Origin: Paludifilum halophilum
Lineage (GTDB): Bacteria > Bacillota > Bacilli > Thermoactinomycetales > DSM-45169
Reading direction: 5' to 3'
Assembly (NCBI RefSeq): GCF_002245355.1
Contig: NZ_NOWF01000002.1
Coordinates: forward strand, 216,996 to 280,995
DNA length: 64,000 bases
How positions within the stretch are numbered: the first letter of the stretch is position 1; each line of letters begins with the position of its first letter. Below the pieces are notes generated by a model that was not told where the DNA came from, made no database searches, and worked only from the letters and a program-made list of their open reading frames with translations. Below are positions 1 through 8,012 of the stretch, piece by piece. Both the position numbers and the translations under genes were made by a program.

Positions 1-325
1 GCTCTTCACTTTCCACAGAACAGGGGCCAGCGATCACCACCGGATCCGGACCGCCGATAGACACATCCCCTACCCGTATCCGGGTCGGCTCAGGATGGAA
101 AGAACGGCCGGCCAGTTTGTAGGGTTCACTGACCGGGACCACTTTCTCCACTCCGTCAAAGCGCTCCACCGGCAGTTGGGATAAGGTTTCTTTACCGCCA
201 ATCAGACCGAGAATCGTTTTATCAACGCCCTTGGAATAATGAATTTGCACTCCCTTTTCTTCCAGACTTTGAACGATACGGTCCACCTGCTCCCGGGTTG
301 CATTCGGCTCCAACACGATAATCAT
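1..325 (-). CDS. aroF: 3-deoxy-7-phosphoheptulonate (DAHP) synthase, N-terminal part
   Basis: First step of the shikimate pathway: condenses phosphoenolpyruvate and erythrose 4-phosphate to DAHP in the cytoplasm. The visible 108 residues begin MIIVLEPNATREQVDRIV, a ferredoxin-like regulatory domain typical of the AroF/Thermotoga (type I beta) enzymes. They run into the start of the catalytic barrel, with GGPDPVVIAGPCSVES near residues 90-105. The ATG at 325 has an AGGGAGGT ribosome binding site five bases upstream. The gene is cut by the window edge, so the catalytic core cannot be checked. A T-box leader precedes it, which suggests amino-acid (probably tyrosine) control. In Bacillus this gene lies next to ccpA, but here ccpA is about 63 kb away at the other end of the window. 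Confidence 0.92.
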   Translation of the reverse strand, partial: MIIVLEPNATREQVDRIVQSLEEKGVQIHYSKGVDKTILGLIGGKETLSQLPVERFDGVEKVVPVSEPYKLAGRSFHPEPTRIRVGDVSIGGPDPVVIAGPCSVESEE

Positions 326-352
326 TCCGATGACCTCCCTTTTTCTTAAATA

Positions 353-640
353 AAAAAATCCCCGCCCCCATAAAGGGACGAGGAGTCTCGCGGTACCACC
401 CTTTTTGAATCGCCGAACGATTCCACCTTCGTAACGCCCCCGAAAGGGGGACGTGCCATCCAGATATCGGTGGGCTCCGGACCGACCTATGACCGCCAAG
501 GTTTCAGCCGTCTGCTCCAAGGGTGTAATTCGCACAGCAGGGCGATACCGGTTCACAGCTGACCACCGGCTCTCTGGGATCGCTCCCTGCCGACTACTTT
601 CCCTCTTCAACGCGTCTAAGTATAAAAATGATTTTGATTA
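353..640 (-). promoter_or_regulatory. T-box leader of aroF, probable tyrosine specifier
   Basis: On the minus strand the conserved T-box sequence GGGTGGTACCGCG lies at 401-389. It is followed by a terminator hairpin (CCTCGTCCC pairing with GGGGCGGGG, then a T run near 355). Upstream are the AGAGAG (GA) motif and the GAACC distal element of stem I. The sequence GCGAATTACACC sits where the specifier loop is expected, so the specifier reads TAC (tyrosine). The leader of tyrS at 54.5 kb has the same GAATTAC at the equivalent place. Uncharged tRNA-Tyr would stabilise the antiterminator and switch aroF on. The motifs are seen directly; the specifier assignment is inferred by alignment. Confidence 0.9.
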
Positions 641-645
641 ACTTA

Positions 646-909
646 TCATGAACCCTCGGAATTGTCAACGGGGTTTCTCTCTTCCATATCGACCCATCCG
701 TACCGTTTCTCCGTCATCTCCAGTCCCCGCTGCATCAGACCCGACAATTGGCTGCACAATTTCAAACCCGCATCAATCTGTTCTTCCCTGCTTCGTCCCG
801 ACTGTTCCAGCCATTGAGCCACCCGAGCCGAAATCTCCGCCTGGGATTCCATTAAACGGGCCAAGGCCTCCTCTTTGCGAACCATCGCCCGCAACCAGGA
901 TTGTCGCAA
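646..909 (-). CDS. small hypothetical protein, helical, charged
   Basis: An 87-residue, hydrophilic, mostly helical protein rich in Arg, Glu and Gln, with no signal peptide, membrane segment or motif I recognise. The only usable start in frame is TTG at 909. An AGAAAGG stretch lies about 11 bases upstream, and a closer AAGGA touches the start, so initiation is not certain. It ends about 5 bases before the aroF T-box begins, on the same strand, so its transcript could read into that leader. It is probably a real small gene because the reading frame is open and coding-like in composition, but it could be spurious. Confidence 0.5.
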   Translation of the reverse strand: MRQSWLRAMVRKEEALARLMESQAEISARVAQWLEQSGRSREEQIDAGLKLCSQLSGLMQRGLEMTEKRYGWVDMEERNPVDNSEGS

Positions 910-1139
910 TCCTTCAGCATCCTTTCTCCATGGAACACCGGAATCCGAAAAATCGCCGGGTGGATCCGGTCGAAAGAAAGGCGCATCTGTGAGTTGTCGT
1001 CAGTCTTTCATCAGAATCCCCGCCTTTTCATCCTACAGGATATGAGCCTAATAAAACCGATGTGAAACGATAAAAAAGCATTCCAGCCGCCGATTCTGTG
1101 ATAGGATAGAATCAGATTCCAAACCATGAGAAAAAGGCG

Positions 1140-1910
1140 GTGAATCCCATTCTCATCTCCTTTGACCTGGACCACACCCTGATGGTTAATCCCTTTCGCC
1201 GCTGGGTTTTTCCGGATGTCGATAAAGCTGTACATCCCTTGCTGTCCTCCGGCGGAGGGACGCCGGTACGGCGAATGGTGCAAGAACACCTGGACCGGCT
1301 GGCCCGACGGGAGTGGGTATCCGCCTACGACTGGGATGATATCCTTCGGACGATCACCGGGGAAAAGAAGAGCCATTTACCCTTTACCGTAGAAGATCGG
1401 GTCCGGCACTACGCCAAACCGGGCAGAGTATGGCTTTTTGCCGACGTCCTCCCCGTTCTGAATCGTCTCCATTCTCAAGGGGTTCGCATGGTTGCAGCCA
1501 CGAACGGATGGGAAAAATACCAGCGGCCGGTAACCGATTGTCTGGGAATCACTCGTTATTTGGATTCATTCCATACTCCGGACACCCGGGGTTTTGCCAA
1601 GCCGCATCCGGATTTTTTCGATTTTCCGAACGGCCATCCGCTGGTTCACATCGGAGACCGGATCGACCAGGACATCGCCGGGGCGAATCGGGCAAAGGTG
1701 GTTTCTGTCTGGATTAACAGACATCTAACAGAAGAATGGAGGCTTCGGTCACTAAAAGAGCGCCGCACCCACCCGGATTTTCCGCACTTGGTTCACCGAC
1801 AGCTGAAACAGGAGGGGTGGGAGGATTCCCCTTCCGATGAACAGATCCCCGATTATCTGATCACCTCTTTGGAGGAATTGGAAAAGGTTTTAAACCTTAT
1901 GCATCCTTGA
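1140..1910 (+). CDS. HAD-superfamily hydrolase
   Basis: A 256-residue cytosolic phosphatase-like protein. HAD motif I is FDLDHTL (nucleophile and acid-base Asp at about residues 9 and 11), motif II is AATNG near residue 121, motif III is the Lys of KPHPDFF near 154, and motif IV is GDRIDQD near 173. The cap between motifs I and II is large and helical, as in the YjjG/L-2-haloacid dehalogenase subgroup. The substrate cannot be told from sequence. It starts at GTG 1140 behind AAAAGGCG. It stands alone between divergent or convergent neighbours, and a palindromic repeat element follows its stop. Confidence 0.85.
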   Translation: MNPILISFDLDHTLMVNPFRRWVFPDVDKAVHPLLSSGGGTPVRRMVQEHLDRLARREWVSAYDWDDILRTITGEKKSHLPFTVEDRVRHYAKPGRVWLFADVLPVLNRLHSQGVRMVAATNGWEKYQRPVTDCLGITRYLDSFHTPDTRGFAKPHPDFFDFPNGHPLVHIGDRIDQDIAGANRAKVVSVWINRHLTEEWRLRSLKERRTHPDFPHLVHRQLKQEGWEDSPSDEQIPDYLITSLEELEKVLNLMHP

Positions 1911-1924
1911 TTCACAAAAGGCGA

Positions 1925-2003
1925 CTTCTAAAAGCGTTGGGTCGGAGTTGGGTCCCACACTCCGTTTCGTAGTTCTTACAAGCCAAAGGCACTCCGTGTC
2001 ATA
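1925..2003. repeat. degenerate copy of a dispersed hairpin repeat
   Basis: The 44-bp core at 1956-1999 is nearly identical to the reverse complement of 52317-52360. The shared blocks are CACACTCCGTTTCGT, then GTTCT, then AGCCAAAGGCACTCCGTGT, with three substitutions. The left edge CTAAAAGCGTTG (1928-1939) matches the 12-bp terminal repeat CTAGAAGCGTTG of the 52-kb copy with one mismatch. The right-hand terminal repeat is not recognisable here. It lies between the ends of the HAD hydrolase and GDSL genes. Confidence 0.7.
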
Positions 2004-2039
2004 GGGACACTGGCAAGAAAGTCGGCTTGTTTACCTCTT

Positions 2040-2699
2040 CTATCGGATCAGGGGTTCCGGACTGGGAATCGCATCATGTTGTGAAGAATCCCCCCGGTCC
2101 GCCGCCTGGATAAAAAGGCGGGCCAAGGCATCATATCCCTGTTGGTTGGGATGTACTTCGTCAAAGAAAAAGTCGCGGCGATGCAAAAAGGAATCAAAGG
2201 GGTCGATCAATTGGACGCGGTTCTTTTTACAGATCTCCCGATAAGCCCGGTTCACGGAACGAAGAACACGGGAGCCCAAGAGAAAACCCATCTCATAAGC
2301 GGGTAGCGGCAGGTAAAAACCGAGCATATAAATCGTCGCGGAATCGTTGGCCTGACGCACCAATTGCAGCAGCTGTTCCACTTGGGCCCTGACACGGCGC
2401 ATCGTTCGAACCAGTTCCATGAAATGACGTCCGGATTCGTACCAGTCGATAAAATCGCATCCACCGGTGGTAATGGTTATATGCGACACCCGGGGCAGAA
2501 GCTTCCGAATGGCGGGGGTTTCGATCAAGGAATAGAGTTCCAATGAAGTAAGGCCGGAGATCCCCATGTTTCGCATGCGGCACCGTTCTGACACCTTGAT
2601 GTGGCGAAAATACTGTGCGGCGAAGCAGGAATCCGGCCTCGCCGCCCCAACCCCTTCCGTCAAGGAATCTCCCAGGGCAAGATAGGTAATCGGCTTCAT
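2040..2699 (-). CDS. SGNH/GDSL-family esterase or lipase
   Basis: A 219-residue protein opening with block I, ALGDSLTEG (catalytic Ser near residue 11), with a block V FFDEVHPNQQGYDAL (Asp/His pair near 175-178) and a GGCDF segment in the place of block III. There is no signal peptide, so an intracellular lysophospholipase/acyl-esterase-type activity is likely; Bacillus YpmR-like proteins are similar in plan but usually secreted. The ATG at 2699 follows GGGAGGGAGG. It is transcribed alone, downstream of the AtoE gene on the same strand after a 76-bp gap. Confidence 0.85.
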   Translation of the reverse strand: MKPITYLALGDSLTEGVGAARPDSCFAAQYFRHIKVSERCRMRNMGISGLTSLELYSLIETPAIRKLLPRVSHITITTGGCDFIDWYESGRHFMELVRTMRRVRAQVEQLLQLVRQANDSATIYMLGFYLPLPAYEMGFLLGSRVLRSVNRAYREICKKNRVQLIDPFDSFLHRRDFFFDEVHPNQQGYDALARLFIQAADRGDSSQHDAIPSPEPLIR

Positions 2700-2775
2700 T
2701 GCGCCTCCCTCCCCGGTTCCGTCTTGTTAGGCGGTATCACCCTCCTTTAACCTTCCATGATGATAACCCTTTTAT

Positions 2776-4089
2776 TCAGCCCAGCAAGAGCAATCCCGTT
2801 CCAATGATGAACCCGGAGTAGAAAAGGATCAACAGGCAAAAGCCCATGATGTCCCGGGCACTCAGTTTGGCAATCGCCAGCAGGGGGAGAGCCCAAAAAG
2901 GCTGAATCATATTAGTCCAGGCGTCTCCCCAGGCGACGGCCATCGTCGTTTTGGACGGGGTCACTCCCAAGGCTTCCCCGGCAGGGAGCATAATCGTTCC
3001 CTGAACCGCCCACTGTCCTCCTCCCGAAGGTACAAACAGATTGAACAACCCGGCACTGAGGAAAGCAAACAAAGGAAAGGTCGTTCCATCAGCTACGCTG
3101 ATAAACAGCCGGGAAATCTGTTCACCCAGTCCGGACAAGGCCATCATCCCCATGATCCCTGCATAAAAAGGAAACTGCAAAATAATGCCTCCGGTCTTTT
3201 TCACTGCATCTCCCAAGGCGTTTAAATAGTGACGAGGGGTTTGATGAAGGAGAATTCCCAACATCAAGAAGCTGAAATTGACGATGTTGAGATCCAGCTG
3301 TCCCCCGTTGTCAGCGACAAACAAAAGGATATAGACGAGTCCCATCCCACCAATCAACCGGGAGATCCACGGGTACATCTCCAGTTTTTCAGCAGGAGTG
3401 GCTGGCGTCTCCCGGATGGCTGAAGAGGCGGTTTCATCCTCCAGCAGGGATGGATCGACCTGTACCCGTTCCGACTCCTTCGGTTGCATCCAGCGAACGA
3501 ACAAGGGCAAGGTAAAGATCAACACGATAACCGGGATCAGGGTGAACCCAGCGAAAATCGTTTCCGAAGTGGGAACGAGTACTCCGAAGGAATCGTCGGT
3601 GGCTATCTTAAGGGGAATCGAACCGGAAAGACCGCTGTGCCAAACAATAAACCCGGCATACGCGCCGGCCACCAACAACCGATAATCGGCACGGGGCACT
3701 CTTTTCGCCACTTCCTTAGCGAAAAGAGCGCCGACGACCAGGCCGAACCCCCAGTTGATCCAACTGGCCACCGCGCCAACCCAAGTCGTCAACATCACCG
3801 CCTGCCCCGGTTTTTTCGCCACTCCCGCAAACCTTTTCAACCCTCGCCGGATGAAAGGCGCTTGTGCCAAAACATGTCCAGTCACCAAAATCAGGACCAT
3901 TTGCATCGTAAACTCCAAAAGTCCCCAGAACCCTTCCCCCCAATACCGAATCATCTTGACTGGTCCGGTATCGGTAGCAAAGACACCCAGAAAATAGACA
4001 ACAAACGTAAGCAGAACAGCAAACAAAAAAGGATCGGGAAGAAACCGCTGCACCAATCGGACAGAAAATTTAGTTAATTGTTGAAACAA
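2776..4089 (-). CDS. atoE: short-chain fatty acid permease, AtoE family
   Basis: A 437-residue integral membrane protein with about 12 hydrophobic segments. It carries characteristic AtoE family stretches such as WGEGFWGLLEFTMQM near residue 50, ASWINWGFGLVVGA near 110, AYAGFIVWHSGLSGSIPLK near 145-165 and FVPSGGGQWAVQG near 355. The family is thought to move short-chain fatty acids such as acetoacetate or butyrate. The start is TTG at 4089 with GAGGAGG eight to ten bases upstream. Remnants of hydroxybutyrate catabolism occur at 33 kb, but nothing adjacent here belongs to that pathway. Confidence 0.9.
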   Translation of the reverse strand: MFQQLTKFSVRLVQRFLPDPFLFAVLLTFVVYFLGVFATDTGPVKMIRYWGEGFWGLLEFTMQMVLILVTGHVLAQAPFIRRGLKRFAGVAKKPGQAVMLTTWVGAVASWINWGFGLVVGALFAKEVAKRVPRADYRLLVAGAYAGFIVWHSGLSGSIPLKIATDDSFGVLVPTSETIFAGFTLIPVIVLIFTLPLFVRWMQPKESERVQVDPSLLEDETASSAIRETPATPAEKLEMYPWISRLIGGMGLVYILLFVADNGGQLDLNIVNFSFLMLGILLHQTPRHYLNALGDAVKKTGGIILQFPFYAGIMGMMALSGLGEQISRLFISVADGTTFPLFAFLSAGLFNLFVPSGGGQWAVQGTIMLPAGEALGVTPSKTTMAVAWGDAWTNMIQPFWALPLLAIAKLSARDIMGFCLLILFYSGFIIGTGLLLLG

Positions 4090-4232
4090 CCTGTCTTCCT
4101 CCTCTCCCGTTGTTTATGAACCTGTCGCCGGGTCTTTTGAAGCGCTTTCATTTTTCCGGTAAAGGAACTCAATTTTTTGTTTATTAAAATCATATTATCC
4201 CGGATTCTTCTCTTCTTCAACCGGGAGCAACA

Positions 4233-4267
4233 GAAAAAACGGGCGGTTAACCGGTTAACCCCCCGTT
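4233..4267 (-). terminator. Rho-independent terminator
   Basis: On the minus strand the stem AACGGG..GGTTAACC pairs with GGTTAACC..CCCGTT and is followed by six T residues. It sits just after the stop of the 61-residue membrane protein gene. Confidence 0.85.
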
Positions 4268-4272
4268 CTCTG

Positions 4273-4458
4273 TCATCGACGCCGGAGAGCATTCATTCCC
4301 CCCAGCAGGATGTGAGCCAGTCCGAATCCGGCTATTCCATATCCGCAAGCTTGCCTCATCCGTTTCCTGGAAACGCGCTTTTCTTCACAATACAAGTGCC
4401 ACGATCCTAAAGCAAAGACCATCAACCCGATCATGACCGACAGAATTCCTTTTTTCAT
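4273..4458 (-). CDS. small membrane protein, unknown function
   Basis: A 61-residue protein with a hydrophobic N-terminal segment (about residues 4-22), a basic middle (KRVSRKRMRQ) and a second glycine-rich hydrophobic segment (about 38-55). This predicts a two-span hairpin in the membrane. The ATG at 4458 has a strong AAGGAGGAAACG upstream, and its own terminator follows, so expression is well supported. I do not recognise the family. Confidence 0.75.
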   Translation of the reverse strand: MKKGILSVMIGLMVFALGSWHLYCEEKRVSRKRMRQACGYGIAGFGLAHILLGGMNALRRR

Positions 4459-4509
4459 TCGTTTCCTCCTTTCTTTCCTTAATGTGTACGGCCGGAGGGA
4501 TTTATTGCA

Positions 4510-4914
4510 TCACTTCCCATGGTATTTGCAGGAATCCGCCTCTTTCGGCCGCCTTTTCACCCCCCAATGGGACAAAAGCAAGTCTTCACACTCACTCCGA
4601 AGCCATCCGTTCATATACCGATGGGTATACAGAAAACCGCGGAATCGGGCCCGCACCTTGCGGCAATCCTCCAACTGAGACACCTCGATGATTTCTCCTC
4701 CGATCTGCCGAAGAACCCTTCGCTGTTCGCCCAATTCTCGGAAAACCCAATCAGAGGCCGATTCAAACAGGGGGACCAGTGCCCGCCTCATCCGAAAAGG
4801 AAACCGGTTCAGACAAACCCGGTCCCTCTCCAGAGCCTTTTCCAACACTTCTAGTAAAACCACCCGTTTTACCCCATCGGCAAACCGGCGATAATCCTCA
4901 GGAGCAACCAACAT
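4510..4914 (-). CDS. hypothetical helical protein, faintly YhjD-like
   Basis: 134 residues from the preferred ATG at 4914 (MLVAPEDYRRF), which lies seven bases after a G-rich stretch. An upstream ATG at 4947 would add 11 residues, but it overlaps a TATAAT-like hexamer, so I prefer the internal start. The protein is soluble and helical with many Arg/Glu pairs; its ending GFLYTHRYMNGWLRSECEDLL loosely recalls the conserved end of the YhjD family (a GY..H..N..IR..VE.LL pattern). The resemblance is weak and from memory. It forms a single-gene unit. Confidence 0.6.
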   Translation of the reverse strand: MLVAPEDYRRFADGVKRVVLLEVLEKALERDRVCLNRFPFRMRRALVPLFESASDWVFRELGEQRRVLRQIGGEIIEVSQLEDCRKVRARFRGFLYTHRYMNGWLRSECEDLLLSHWGVKRRPKEADSCKYHGK

Positions 4915-5012
4915 CGTGAAACCCCCCGTAAACCATCTCCCTTCCATTATACGAGAACAAAGGTTCGTATTATCCTGGTACTTTTATGAAACAAAGAAAT
5001 CAATACCATTTC

Positions 5013-5045
5013 ACAAAAAACCCGCTATTTCCGCAGGAATAGCGA
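5013..5045 (-). terminator. Rho-independent terminator
   Basis: Minus-strand stem CGCTATT / AATAGCG followed by GGG and a run of T. It lies just after the stop of the gene at 5058. Confidence 0.8.
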
Positions 5046-5057
5046 GCAGTAAAGGAA

Positions 5058-5411
5058 TTATTCACGCTCCTCTGTATCAACCAAATGAAAAAAACCTCGT
5101 TCCACATTTTCCACTTTCATTACTTCTTTCCCATAGGCGGGGCGTAATTGCAGACTGTACACCACCGGAAAACGGGAGAGGATTTCTTCTTCCTTATGGG
5201 CGGTCAAACAGATGAGTTGGATCCGATTTTGTTCAGCAACACGAAAAACCGTTTCCAAAATGTGCGGAGAATGAAAAACGGCAACGACGGCGCGAACGCG
5301 AAAAAGCCACGGCCGCCCGGAAAAGTAGAGCAACAGCCCGCCCCAGACCACTTCCACTCCGGCCAGTCCTTTTAAAACCGAATCCTCATATCCGTGAAGG
5401 TCTAAAATCAT
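5058..5411 (-). CDS. hypothetical protein
   Basis: 117 residues from ATG 5411, which has AGAGG about ten bases upstream; a TTG at 5420 is possible but has no room for a binding site. The sequence alternates strands and helices: a hydrophobic strand near VVWGGLLLYF, the stretch VRAVVAVFHSPHILETVFRV, then QLICLTAHKEEE, which suggests a small Rossmann-like or STAS-like alpha/beta fold. No catalytic motif stands out and I do not recognise the family. It has its own terminator. Confidence 0.6.
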   Translation of the reverse strand: MILDLHGYEDSVLKGLAGVEVVWGGLLLYFSGRPWLFRVRAVVAVFHSPHILETVFRVAEQNRIQLICLTAHKEEEILSRFPVVYSLQLRPAYGKEVMKVENVERGFFHLVDTEERE

Positions 5412-5580
5412 AGCGTGCAATCCTCTTTATTTCCATGATTGCGGGTTGGCAAGTGCCCGGTAGCCGCATCTACACCCGCTTCATCTATGAAAACCATGCG
5501 GGAAAGTTCTCATGGAAAAGTATCTTGTGGACGGGATAAGGAGTGTAAAAAACCCGCTCCGGAAATGAAAAAAGAGTTCA

Positions 5581-5616
5581 AAGAAAAAAGTTGACGCCTG
5601 TAAATAAGACGCCAAC
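5581..5616 (-). terminator. Rho-independent terminator
   Basis: Minus-strand stem GTTGGCG / CGTCAAC (one G-T pair) with a ten-base loop and a T-rich tail. It is placed downstream of the CBS-domain gene. Confidence 0.75.
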
Positions 5617-5667
5617 TCACTGCTTTATCCGGGTTTTTCGCTTTCACCAAATGGAAACTTGACTCGA

Positions 5668-6096
5668 TTACATGTAAGGATTTTTTTCCGAGATATTGCT
5701 CAGTGCTTGTCCCGCTTCACTGGCGTGGGGTTGGCGAACAGCCAGATCCCCCAGAGCCACGACCCCGACCAGCTGGTTATTATCCACAACCGGCAACCGC
5801 CGGATCTGGTTCTGGGCCATCAACTGGGACGCTTCCGTTGCGTCCATTTCGGGGGTCCCTGTCACCAGATTGGTTCCGCTCATCACTTCTCCCACGGTCA
5901 CCATTTCGTTCTTTTGCTCAGCAACGGATCGCAACACCAGATCGCGGTCCGTGACCACCCCGCGCAATACCCCGTTTTCAACGACAGGGATCATCCCCAC
6001 ATTATATTGCTTCATCAAATGTGCCGCCTGGTACACATTGTCCTGCGGGGTTACCGCAGCCACATCCGTCGACATGATTTCACGCAGTTGACTCAT
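5668..6096 (-). CDS. tandem CBS-domain protein
   Basis: 142 residues made almost entirely of a pair of CBS motifs (about 8-60 and 74-125). Each has the usual pattern ending in strand-GVVTDRDL (first) and GVVALGDL (second). Such stand-alone Bateman modules bind adenine nucleotides or related ligands and act as sensors; the closest named relatives are Bacillus YhcV and mycobacterial Hrp1. The C-terminal 20 residues are polar and probably flexible. The ATG at 6096 follows GGAGGGAAAATC. A terminator follows, so it is monocistronic. Confidence 0.9.
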   Translation of the reverse strand: MSQLREIMSTDVAAVTPQDNVYQAAHLMKQYNVGMIPVVENGVLRGVVTDRDLVLRSVAEQKNEMVTVGEVMSGTNLVTGTPEMDATEASQLMAQNQIRRLPVVDNNQLVGVVALGDLAVRQPHASEAGQALSNISEKNPYM

Positions 6097-6174
6097 GATT
6101 TTCCCTCCTTTTTGTCCGGTTATGGCTAGGCCATAACGCTTTTTATTTTTTCTTGTTTTCCATGATTTATGTTT

Positions 6175-6882
6175 TTAGACTTCATCTTTTCTCGTATCCA
6201 CATACAGACTCCCATCGGATTCCATCGCGGCATAAAACACATCCCGAATCGAGGCGACAGAGGCAACCCGCTTCAATTCATTCATCAGCCACTTTCCATC
6301 TTTTCCGATCGAACGCAGATTTTCATAGATAATCTGACCATCCACTACCAATTCCATAGGAATTTGCGGAGGTTTGGGCGGGGGGATCGGCGGAGACTGT
6401 TGATGGGCATCCTGTTTCGTCGCATTCTGATGTTCGGGCTTTTTCATCACAGAAACCTCGCCGTCGTTTTCGATGATGGCGTATTGAACCTCGGAAATGT
6501 CGAAAACATCTTTTTTCCGCAATAGATGCATGATCTCACTCATATTGAGCCGGTTTTTTCTCAGATTTTCCTCCAGGATCTGCCCATCGGAAATAAATAT
6601 CACCGGATCCCCCTCCAAGAGCTTCCTTCCCCGACGACTTTTCAGGGACAGATAAGACATCAACAGGGTTAACAAGCCGAATAACACGAGACCGAATAGA
6701 TGCTTCATCGTCCCGCTTTCGAGATCCGTGGCCATCACACCAGCGATAGAGCCGAAAGTAATCCCATTAATATATTCAAACGGTGTCATCTCGGCAATCT
6801 GCTGCTTACCCAGGATGAGAGTTAATACCAATATGCTCCCGAAGGCCAATACGGTTTGATAAAAAACCTCGAAATACGACAA
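6175..6882 (-). CDS. DUF421 membrane protein (YetF/YrbG type)
   Basis: 235 residues: three transmembrane segments (about 8-28, 36-52 and 62-82), then the conserved DUF421 soluble part with GDPVIFISDGQILEENL and EVQYAIIENDGEVSVMKK. After a proline-rich linker (near 165-175), a second YetF-like strand segment follows (MELVVDGQIIYENLRSIGK). The family is common in spore formers and its role is not firmly known. The ATG at 6882 follows a modest GAGGGAAATC. A long inverted repeat (6935-7004) lies in its upstream region. Confidence 0.9.
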   Translation of the reverse strand: MSYFEVFYQTVLAFGSILVLTLILGKQQIAEMTPFEYINGITFGSIAGVMATDLESGTMKHLFGLVLFGLLTLLMSYLSLKSRRGRKLLEGDPVIFISDGQILEENLRKNRLNMSEIMHLLRKKDVFDISEVQYAIIENDGEVSVMKKPEHQNATKQDAHQQSPPIPPPKPPQIPMELVVDGQIIYENLRSIGKDGKWLMNELKRVASVASIRDVFYAAMESDGSLYVDTRKDEV

Positions 6883-6934
6883 CTGATTTCCCTCGCTTCA
6901 GTAAAGAGCTCCTTTCGTTATTCTTTCTAAAAAA

Positions 6935-7004
6935 TATCTCAAGATGCGTTCGAACCCTTCATCCATTGAATGCACCCGACACCCACACCAGACCCTCTTG
7001 AGAT
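6935..7004. repeat. long-loop inverted repeat upstream of the DUF421 gene
   Basis: ATCTCAAGA (6935-6943) and TCTTGAGAT (6996-7004) are perfect complements with a 52-base loop. On the minus strand the second arm is followed by ATTTTTT, so it may act as a terminator or leader hairpin before DUF421. The loop contains GGTTCGAAC, which resembles a tRNA T-loop, but no tRNA fold is possible. Confidence 0.45.
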
Positions 7005-7010
7005 CCCATA

Positions 7011-7055
7011 TTGACAACGCTTTTGCAGAAATGTACTATTTAATTAGTACACTAA
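7011..7055 (+). promoter_or_regulatory. promoter with overlapping YtrA-type operator
   Basis: TTGACA at 7011-7016 and TACTAT at 7034-7039 are 17 bases apart, an excellent housekeeping promoter. The -10 lies inside the perfect inverted repeat GTACTA-N6-TAGTAC (7033-7050), and an overlapping palindrome TTAGTACACTAA follows at 7044-7055. This dyad resembles operators of the YtrA subgroup of GntR regulators, and the operon it drives encodes such a regulator at 8002. Autorepression is the obvious inference. Confidence 0.8.
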
Positions 7056-7097
7056 TACATTCATTAAAAAGCATCCCCATGAAGAAGGAGGCTATGG

Positions 7098-7847
7098 TTG
7101 TTGACCGCCTGGAAGGGATTGTTGCACAAAGATTTTCGAATGGGCCGTACCTGGTTGTTGACCGGTATATTCATCGTCGTCGCAGTAAATCTTTTCATCG
7201 CTTTCAGGGTTCCATCGATGGAGAAAAGGTTCGGATGGAGCCTGTTGCCGGTCACATTGCACCTGTTTTACTGGCCGGTCTACCTTTACAGCAGTTTGCA
7301 GGTGGAAGCCAAACAATTGCATCAGTGGCTGCACAACACGCAATCCGCCCTTCGCCTGGTGACTTCCAAACTGCTTAACGGGCTGTTGGCGATGCTGATC
7401 TCTCTCTTGATCAGTGCCGCTTATCCCTCGTACCTGTTTTATATACTGATCCGGGAAGGCCATATCTTGGTCCGCGATGGCACATCCGCCTTTTCAGCGG
7501 AATGGGTCCGCTTCGGCTTCACCGCCTTGGGCAGTTTCCTGTGGATCTCCCTGTCGCTGAGCCTGCTGGTCCTTCTCCTCTGGTCTGCCTATCGCCGGCT
7601 GAACCCTTACACCGGGAAATGGACATGGTTGGTTACGGCTGTCGGGGGAATTTCCTTGCTCCTCCTTTTCGGAAAATGGGTACATACCGATCTCTACCTC
7701 TGGCTGACCCAGTGGGGATTCATCCCTTACACACTCCCGGGTGAAGCCAACGTTACACCCTACATCGGTGAATATCTGTTCGACTTCCTGTTAAATACCG
7801 GTTTGTTCTTCCTTTCCTGCCGGTTGATCGAGAAAGTGGAGGTATGA
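7098..7847 (+). CDS. ABC-2-like membrane permease, first gene of the ytrA-type operon
   Basis: 249 residues with six or seven hydrophobic segments (for example WLLTGIFIVVAVNLF, LLAMLISLLISAAYPSYLF and FLWISLSLSLLVLLLWS). This plan fits an ABC exporter permease without a nucleotide-binding domain. It begins at TTG 7098 (or the adjacent TTG 7101), six to nine bases after AAGGAGG. It is the first gene behind the operator-bearing promoter and is followed by a small ORF, the regulator and an ATPase. It is likely the membrane partner of the ATPase at 8385. The substrate is unknown; related Ytr/Bcr systems respond to cell-wall antibiotics. Confidence 0.8.
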   Translation: MLTAWKGLLHKDFRMGRTWLLTGIFIVVAVNLFIAFRVPSMEKRFGWSLLPVTLHLFYWPVYLYSSLQVEAKQLHQWLHNTQSALRLVTSKLLNGLLAMLISLLISAAYPSYLFYILIREGHILVRDGTSAFSAEWVRFGFTALGSFLWISLSLSLLVLLLWSAYRRLNPYTGKWTWLVTAVGGISLLLLFGKWVHTDLYLWLTQWGFIPYTLPGEANVTPYIGEYLFDFLLNTGLFFLSCRLIEKVEV

Positions 7848-7889
7848 CAGGCCGGACGGAACAAGTCAAAAGGAATGGAGGAACTGACG

Positions 7890-8012
7890 TTGTCCGCATG
7901 GACCTACACACTGAGTAGAGATTACCGCTTAACGAAAAAGGCCGTCTGGTTGGGCATGGCCGGCATTTTATTGCTGGATGCGGTAAGTGGAGGTGTAGCG
8001 GTTGAGCGATGA
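7890..8012 (+). CDS. 40-residue small protein, YtrG-like position
   Basis: A short ORF starting at TTG 7890 with AATGGAGGA upstream and ending at TGA 8010-8012, inside the first codons of the gntR gene (a ten-base overlap). The peptide has a basic start and one hydrophobic segment (about residues 19-31, AVWLGMAGILLL), so it may be a membrane microprotein. In Bacillus subtilis the ytr operon also carries a very small gene, ytrG, directly ahead of ytrA. The parallel is positional only. It could instead serve mainly to couple translation to the regulator. Confidence 0.5.
   Translation: MSAWTYTLSRDYRLTKKAVWLGMAGILLLDAVSGGVAVER

Noticed and set aside
5408..5497. 30-codon ORF ending inside the start of the gene at 5411
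   Set aside because: It lacks a ribosome binding site, a recognisable sequence and any support beyond the overlap.
6935..7004. tRNA-like element suggested by GGTTCGAAC
   Set aside because: No cloverleaf can be drawn; the flanking arms form one long-loop hairpin instead.
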